Assembly (NCBI GenBank): GCA_030533445.1
Contig: CM060065.1
Span: 4,204,341 to 4,268,340 of the forward strand
Direction of reading: 5' to 3'
DNA: 64,000 bases
DNA from: Cyprinodon diabolis
Taxonomy: Eukaryota; Chordata; Actinopteri; Cyprinodontiformes; Cyprinodontidae
Part shown: positions 58,470 through 64,000 of the stretch, piece after piece
Numbering within the stretch: the first letter of the stretch is position 1
Layout: each line of letters starts with the position of its first letter
Made by a program: the position numbers and the translations under genes
The notes under the pieces: generated by a model
Databases searched by the model: none
What the model was told of the DNA's origin: nothing
What the model saw: the letters and a program-made list of their open reading frames with translations, nothing else

Positions 58470-59930
58470 CTAATATGCATTTTTATGCTGATGATACCAT
58501 TATTTATTGCTTTGGGACATCTCAGAAAGCCTTTTTTTGCTGTACAGTGTTCATTTATGAACTCTTCATTTATTTCTTAATGCTGACAAAACAAATTTAA
58601 TGTTGTTTTCACATCATAAGAAGGTGCCTCAAACCCTGCCAGTAGTGTCCACTCTGGAGGGGTTGTCATTTAGGTGGTACATGAATATAAATATCTTTGT
58701 AATTGTAATTGTAATTGATGACTCCCTCACCTTCAGACCTTTTATTAATAAACTTGTGAAGAAATTAAAAGTTAAACTGGGCTTCTTCTTTCATAATAAG
58801 ACGTTTTTCTTTTGGAGTAAAAAAACGTCCTTTCTCTGCCACGTCTTATCCGTCTTAGATTATGGTGAACTTTTTTATAAGAAAGCCACTTCCTTATGTC
58901 TTCAAATTTTGGACTCTGTTTACAATGCTTTATTAAGGTTCATCATGAACTGTAGAGCCAAGACACATCACTGTGACCTGTGGGATGGTCTTCACTCTCT
59001 AAGGCAGTGTCATTGGTATACTTTTATTTACAAGGCCGTTCTTTGATTACTGCCCTCTTACATTACCTTACTTACACAGAAAAGCATGGTTTTTTATATC
59101 CTGAGATCCAACGATCAGCTGTTACTCACTGTTCCTTTTGCACGCACTGAAATAGGGAAGAAGGCCCTTTAGCTACGCAGCTCCTTGTGCGTGGAATTTT
59201 TTTCAAAGAAACTAGAAGTTGACTGAGTTTTTATCTTTAAATGCTTTCAAGTTGAAAGTGAAGGAATTTGAAACAGCCTCAATGATCCGTAGTTGTTTTA
59301 CTTGCTATGCTTTTTTTATGTACCTGTCATTCAATTTAATGTATCTCTGTTAATTATGTAACTTTGCTGCCTCTTGGCCAGGACTCCCTTGAAAAAGAGT
59401 TTTTTTTTTTTTTTTTTACTGTGTCCTGTCTGGCAATGTGGCAATAAGAATAATTGTCTAGATGCCAAAAATAGCCCAACAGATTTTACTATAACAAGTG
59501 CAGTAGTATGGCATTTGCCCTATTGCTCCACTTGTTTCATGCATAAACATTGCTTTATTATAATTACGCAGGGAGTTTTACAGTTTATATGGACACTGCA
59601 ATGTAAATAGAACAGAACAGGAAAAAAACGAAGACGAAAAAGAAAAAAAAGAGAAAAGATGAAAGAAAGAGGAGATAGAAAGGAGACAATGACAAAACAT
59701 TTTCAGTCTGCTTCATGATCACCTGCAACGAGATGCAAAAAGAACAGCACAACCGAAAGGCATGCTATGAGACATACAATAAAGTAACACCTTGATACTA
59801 TTGCTGAAGTAGTATTATTTAGTCTGACATGTACTCTATGTTACCTCAAGATATGAATGTGGAAAAAGAGGTTTTAATCTCAATGGGATTTTTTTCCTGG
59901 TTGAATAAAATAAATAAAAACAACCCAATA
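58470..59930 (+). pseudogene. LINE RT C-terminal half with 3' UTR
   Basis: The plus strand reads ANMHFYADDTIIYCFG (catalytic YADD intact), then VPQTLPVVSTLEGL, DDSLTFRPFINKLVKKLKVKLGFFF, LSVLDYGELFYKKA and a HWYTFIYKAVL block, with frameshifts. The 3' UTR, 'cttggccaggactcccttga', is interrupted at 59400-59861 by a retroposon and resumes as 'ggttttaatctcaatgggat' and 'cctggttgaataaa'. 5'-truncated, non-functional. Confidence 0.8.
59400..59861 (-). mobile_element. oligo-T-headed retroposon, copy 2, in LINE 3' UTR
   Basis: A 462-bp insertion flanked by an exact 9-bp duplication GAAAAAGAG (59391-59399, 59862-59870). The left edge is T18, the poly(A) tail of a minus-strand retroposon. It is collinear with 49070-49445. 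No coding frame. The structure fits target-primed reverse transcription of a short non-coding RNA. Confidence 0.8.
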
Positions 59931-60390
59931 AACTAAATTGTCAATTTGTGAAGGGGAATAAATTGAATGGTTACCCACTGCAGCACTGTCCAGTGATACA
60001 GAGGAGATGAAAAGTGGAACAAATTCTTTAAAATCTGCTCCAATGATAATGCTGGTCGTTATCAGCATTATCTGATAATGATCTGCTAAAGTGAAACCTT
60101 CTTTTATGGGAGGGTTGTTATGAAATACTGTTTTTTCTTCACATTCAGTGCCATATGTCATCACAGGATCCAAAGTATGGAAATGAGAATGTGTGTAAAA
60201 TTTCCCAGTACGATGACCCTGTCAGTATTCAAAACACCGAATCAGATAGGAACTCTGAAAATTAATTCAGAGTAAGGACCTGGTGGATGATACAAAGTTA
60301 CAAAAAGAAGAGATTTGGTTGCTTTAAAATTTGGATGAGGAAAACTAATGGTTAAATGTTAACATGTTTTATTTTTACTTTTCTCTCTCT
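59931..60390. other. anonymous sequence
   Basis: The minus-strand frame at 59880-60173 has a FTLADHYQIML-like stretch that could be a very diverged LINE endonuclease end, but I cannot support it. Confidence 0.35.
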
Positions 60391-60643
60391 GGGCCGGATT
60401 TATCAAGATCCAATTTTGCGTGCAGTAATTTGCGCTCGCAAACTGGAATTTTGCGCGAGGGGCTGAACCATGGTTTGCGGGTGATTTAACAAGAGTGATT
60501 GCGTAACTGGTGGCAGGTGCAAAACTGTTGGAAACACCCTATTTAAATGATGGTTTTGCGCGTTTTGTGGTTTGCGGCAAAGTAGTCTGTAGTTTGTACA
60601 AACTAGTGCATTAAGAAATTTAAATCTTACAGTGACCCCCAAC

Positions 60644-60660
<17 letters not shown>

Positions 60661-60713
<53 letters not shown>
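60661..60713. repeat. (AT)n array of Harbinger B
   Basis: Alternating AT preceded by an A17 run. It occupies the same position relative to the 3' end as the array in Harbinger A. Confidence 0.95.
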
Positions 60714-60716
<3 letters not shown>

Positions 60717-60827
60717 AAAAAACTTTAGCAACCTTTATTACCTAAGGTGGTATGTGGCTGAATTTCTAATTCACTGCAGTAAAAAAAAAATGTATTGGCC
60801 TGTAGAAAAATGCACATACCAAATGGC

Positions 60828-61331
60828 TCACAAGAAGTGATTGTGGAGGAGATTACTGCGCGTACGCATCCCCGCAGCATTGGCACGTTGCTCCGCAGGC
60901 GCAGAACCCCGACCCCGTCGGACAGCACTTCGGACAGCACTTCTGAAAAAACGAGATTGGGAGATCCCAGCTCTCGCTGCAACCGTACGCTGGAATGACC
61001 CAGATGCAAAAAAGTGCAATGTTGCAAGGAGTTTTGTGATATCTGGTATTGCGTTGGTCCTCCTTGTGGCTGGCTCCAAATCCATTCGGAGTTCCCCCAA
61101 CAGCTCCAAAATGGCAATGCTGGATATACGATATGTTTTGATGATCGTTTCCTCCTTCATTGCAAAAATATTCACACGGAGTGAAAAAATGCGTTCTCTG
61201 CGTCTCCTTGCTTCATTTCGATGTCTGCTTCTTGTGACAATAACCGCTGCCATGTGTGCGCAATTACGCATACAGACCATTTGCACCTTCTTTTGAAAAG
61301 TGTTAAATATAGAGTCAGATACCGTTAGCAA
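60828..61331 (-). pseudogene. HARBI1-like transposase, N-terminus fused to C-terminus
   Basis: An open minus-strand frame of 167 codons. From about residue 27 it reads MAAVIVTRSR and an Arg-rich stretch. It then gives RISSIAILELLGELRMDLEP and GSFQRTVAARAGISQS, the conserved N-terminal DNA-binding part of PIF/Harbinger nucleases. After FFRSAV it jumps to AAGMRTRSNLLH, the C-terminal end. The DDE catalytic domain is missing by in-frame deletion. The product could at most bind DNA. The open frame may simply reflect a recent deletion. Confidence 0.72.
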
Positions 61332-61380
61332 AATTGCTTTCAGGTTTAATAAATCACTTTGCGAGTGCTAAATTAATATA

Positions 61381-62628
61381 CACTATATTGCCAAAAGTAT
61401 TTGCTCACCTGCCTTGACTCACATATGAGCTTAAGTGACATCCCGTTCCTAATCCATAGGGTTCAATATGACGTCGGTCCACCCTTTGCAGCTAGAACAG
61501 CTTCAACTCTTCTGGGAAGGCTGTCCACAAGGTTTAGGAGTGTGTTTATGGGAATTTTTGACCATTCTTCCAGAAGCGCATTTGTGAGGTCGCACACTGA
61601 TGTTGGACGAGAAGGCCTGGCTCTCAGTCTCCGCTCTAATTCATCCCAAAGGTGTTCTATCGGGTTGAGGTCAGCACTCTGTGCAGGCCAGTCAAGTTCA
61701 TCCACACCAGACTCTGTCATCCATGTCTTTATGGACCTTGCTTTGTGCACTGGTGCACAGTCATGTTGGAAGAGGAAGGGGCCAGCTCCAAACTGTTCCC
61801 ACAAAGTTGGGAGCATGGAATTGTCCAAAATGTCTTGGTATGCTGAAGCATTCAGAGTTCCTTTCACTGGAACTAAGGGGCCAAGCCCAGCTCCTGAAAA
61901 ACAACCCCACACCATAATCCCCCCTCCATCAAACTTTACACTTGGCACAATGCAGTCAGACAAGTACCGTTCTCCTGGCAACCGCCAAACCCAGACCCGT
62001 CCATCAGATTGCCAGATGGAGAAGCGCGATTCGTCACTCCAGAGAACGCGTCTCCACTGCTCTAGAGTCCAGTGGCGGCGTGCTTTACACCACCGCATCC
62101 GACGCTTTGCATTGCACTTGGTTATGTATGGCTTGGATGCAGCTGCTCGACCATGGAAACCCATTCCATGAAGCTCTCTGCGCACTGTTCTTGAGCTAAT
62201 CTGAAGGCCACATGAAGTTTGGAGGTCTGTAGTGATTGACTCTGCAGAAAGTTGGCGACCTCTTCGCACTATGCGCTTCAGCATCCGCTGACCCCGCTCC
62301 GTCAGTTTACGTGGCCTACCACTTCGTGGCTGAGTTGCTGTCGTTCCCAAACACTTCCATTTTCTTATAATACAGCTGACAGTTGACTGTGGAATATTTA
62401 GGAGCGAGGAAATTTCACGACTGGATTTGTTGCACAGGTGGCATCCTATCACAGTTCCACGCTGGAATTCACTGAGCTCCTGAGAGCGACCCATTCTTTC
62501 ACAAATGTTTGTAAAAACAGTCTGCATGCCTAGGTGCTTGAATTTATACACCTGTGGCCATGGAAGTGATTGGAACACCTGATTCCAATAATTTGGATGG
62601 GTGAGCAAATACTTTTGGCAATATAGTG
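61381..62628 (-). mobile_element. complete Tc1-like transposon (DD34E)
   Basis: A 1,248-bp element with perfect 29-bp inverted ends beginning CACTATATTGCCAAAAG, flanked by TA target duplications (61379-61380, 62629-62630). It contains one open transposase frame on the minus strand with no visible disruption. Perfect termini plus an open frame imply recent insertion. It is nested in Harbinger B. Confidence 0.93.
61463..62494 (-). CDS. Tc1-type transposase, 343 aa, apparently intact
   Basis: Starts at an ATG ([10 protein letters not shown]). The frame is open further upstream, but that part is Harbinger sequence. Helix-turn-helix DNA-binding domains cover about residues 5-50 and 68-115, joined by a GRPRK motif at 59-63. 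The catalytic DDE triad is present: D154 in WSDESRF, D245 in QHDCAPVH and E280 in NPIEHLW, with 34 residues between the last two (DD34E). Length, 343 residues, equals functional Tc1 transposases. It would cut and paste the element at TA sites. Expression is not demonstrable here; it lies antisense to the host gene. Confidence 0.93.
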   Translation of the reverse strand: MGRSQELSEFQRGTVIGCHLCNKSSREISSLLNIPQSTVSCIIRKWKCLGTTATQPRSGRPRKLTERGQRMLKRIVRRGRQLSAESITTDLQTSCGLQISSRTVRRELHGMGFHGRAAASKPYITKCNAKRRMRWCKARRHWTLEQWRRVLWSDESRFSIWQSDGRVWVWRLPGERYLSDCIVPSVKFDGGGIMVWGCFSGAGLGPLVPVKGTLNASAYQDILDNSMLPTLWEQFGAGPFLFQHDCAPVHKARSIKTWMTESGVDELDWPAQSADLNPIEHLWDELERRLRARPSRPTSVCDLTNALLEEWSKIPINTLLNLVDSLPRRVEAVLAAKGGPTSY

Positions 62629-62852
62629 TATTTACATGTTCTCCTCCCACAAGACGCACTTTTGCGTGTAAACGCCCCATATTGCATATTCATTGCAGAA
62701 AAAGTACTAAATGGATAAGAGGCGCTATTTAGCACGTTTTAAAGACCAAATCCTTTTAGCACGCTGTTGATAGATCAGTTTGTACATTTTTTAGCGTGCG
62801 CAGTGAAATAGCTCACGTTTTTATACACGCAAACCTTTGATAGATCCGGCCC

Positions 62853-64000
62853 TCTGTCTCTCACTGCTGCTGTAGCACAGACAGTTTTCTATGAGGCCCA
62901 GCAATTCAGTCTTAGCAACAAACATCCTGACTCCCACCTTATCAACAAGCCAAGATTTGCTCTGTCATGGAAACAGCAACACATCTGTCAGTAAAGCCTG
63001 TTGCTAGGAGATGACAATGAATAGTTGGTTTGCAGACTAAGGATCCAAGAGGATCAGTTCTGTGATGCTTCTTAAGACTGTGTGACTCTTCATTTTCTAA
63101 AAATAAGTTTTATCATTACAGATAAGATTTTATCACAAATAAAACATTTTGTATATCAATACTGTACCTAGAAATAATCCTGATTATTGCAAAGACTCTG
63201 AGCTTTCACGGTCCATTTTTCTAATATTCTGTATACTCTTAATCAAAAAATGTTAGAGGACTTTCTGTGAGTATCTTAGTTTCAAACTGTCAATGAAAAG
63301 TGGAGGTTGATAAAGAACCAAAATATAGAGATGAGGAGGCAAAGATGAGTTTGGCTGATTTAATTAAAAAAGTAGTGATGTTAAGAGATGAGCCGACGCT
63401 TAGACGCTTGTTGAGTACTGGGTGGGGGTGATTTCAGTGACGTGTGTATCGAGGCTTGCTTTATTTGATGGAGGAGCAAAAATAGATGACGTCGGAAGCC
63501 TCACTACCCCGCCTTACCACGTGACCGCTTCAGAAAGGGGTTTACCTCGCTCCGAACTTCCACAGGCATTTAAACAGCCTCAGTCAAGATGTGGGAGTTT
63601 GTACGAGAGCTGCAGTCAGTTGGATAGAGTTTGGATATATTCTAAAAATATATTGGTTGAAAAAACAACTCTAGTTGGTTAAAACTGTTTTGGTTAGATT
63701 AAACAATGTAATGATCAAAAACTGAGCAAGACCCACCCTAGATTTTTGGAAGTTGTGATAATACCTAACAAGTTTTTTGGCTAATGTGACTAATTTGTAT
63801 TGGTTTGCTCTAGTATAAATAAAGATTTGGTAAAAACACTGCCAAATTAGATTGGTTGATTTAGCCAAGAGATTTGTTTAACACATAACTTCCAACCAGA
63901 TTAAAACCAAAACTGTGGAAAAACTATTATGTTTGAATAAAATGAATAACTCATTTTGCTCATCATTGCCCAATTTGCACGTACACTTTCACTGTCTGCT
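62853..64000. other. anonymous intronic sequence to window end
   Basis: No gene or element resolved. 63400-63600 has GC-richer text ('gtcggaagcctcactacccc', 'accacgtgaccgcttcagaa') that resembles the interior of a fish hAT, but no ends are visible. 63640-63900 repeats 'ttggtt/aaccaa' words. Confidence 0.4.

Larger units (their letters stand above)
60391..62852 (-). mobile_element. PIF/Harbinger element B with nested Tc1
   Basis: Inverted ends GGGCCGGATTTATCAA (left) and TTGATAGATCCGGCCC (right), one mismatch over 16 bp. The flanks are TCT on both sides, a 3-bp duplication; the usual PIF/Harbinger target is TWA. The minus strand encodes the N-terminal part of a HARBI1-like transposase and then its extreme C-terminus, with the catalytic middle deleted. 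A complete Tc1 transposon (61381-62628) sits in its 5' region. An (AT)n array is at 60661-60713, the same relative place as in element A. Confidence 0.83.

Noticed and set aside
61401..62171. 256-codon plus-strand open frame
   Set aside because: It lies antisense to the intact Tc1 transposase, whose motifs are unmistakable on the minus strand.
62495..62680. Upstream extension of the Tc1 transposase to 405 codons
   Set aside because: The extra 62 codons cover the transposon terminus and Harbinger sequence. The family starts at the MGRSQELS methionine.

Overview
This window is teleost fish DNA and reads as intronic sequence of one host gene packed with transposable elements. The only host coding sequence I can defend is two short exons on the + strand, at 27901-27962 and 31438-31511. 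They join in frame across a 3,475-bp phase-2 intron and encode the N-terminal I-BAR (IMD) region of an MTSS-family actin/membrane scaffold. The residues fit MTSS2 (MTSS1L/ABBA) slightly better than MTSS1. I found neither the preceding nor the following exon, so the gene probably runs off both ends. The fish assignment rests on the repeat content: L2-, L1/Tx1- and R4/Rex6-like LINEs, Tc1, PIF/Harbinger and hAT elements, SINEs with (GATG)n-type tails, and long (AT)n arrays. A percomorph is likely; I cannot name the species.

Layout. 1-12.9 kb: an (AT)n array, hAT-like pieces, an antisense L2-like LINE split by two hAT insertions (8-bp target duplications), and two TTAA-flanked inverted-repeat elements. 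12.9-21 kb: a 1.06-kb hAT element with its own internal inverted repeat, two LTR-like insertions, LINE remnants, and a hAT copy carrying a nested SINE. 21-27.6 kb: a small acidic ORF of uncertain nature and antisense L1 ORF1 and ORF2 remnants. 27.6-33 kb: the two host exons, hAT pieces and a decayed Tc1-type element of the DD38E class. 33-43.8 kb: a 10-bp minisatellite, two LTR-like insertions and a nearly full-length SINE. 43.8-46.7 kb: a broken R4-like LINE bounded by (AT)n on both sides. 46.7-53 kb: a LINE > hAT MITE > LTR stack and an LTR holding a TTAA element. 53-64 kb: an L2-like LINE interrupted by one Harbinger element, opposed LINE fragments, and a second Harbinger element holding an apparently intact Tc1 transposon.

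The strongest results beyond routine masking are these. (1) Seven related LTR-like insertions (TG...CA; 5-bp target duplications exact in five, near-exact in a sixth) all lie antisense to the host gene. (2) The R4-like element sits between (AT)n arrays and is split by a segment flanked by an exact 61-bp direct repeat. (3) The Tc1 element at 61381-62628 has perfect 29-bp inverted ends and an open 343-codon DD34E transposase, and it lies inside a Harbinger element. (4) Nesting gives a relative insertion order for much of the window. I see no CRISPR array, rRNA or confident tRNA, and no convincing new biological system. The interest is in transposon architecture and intron ecology.
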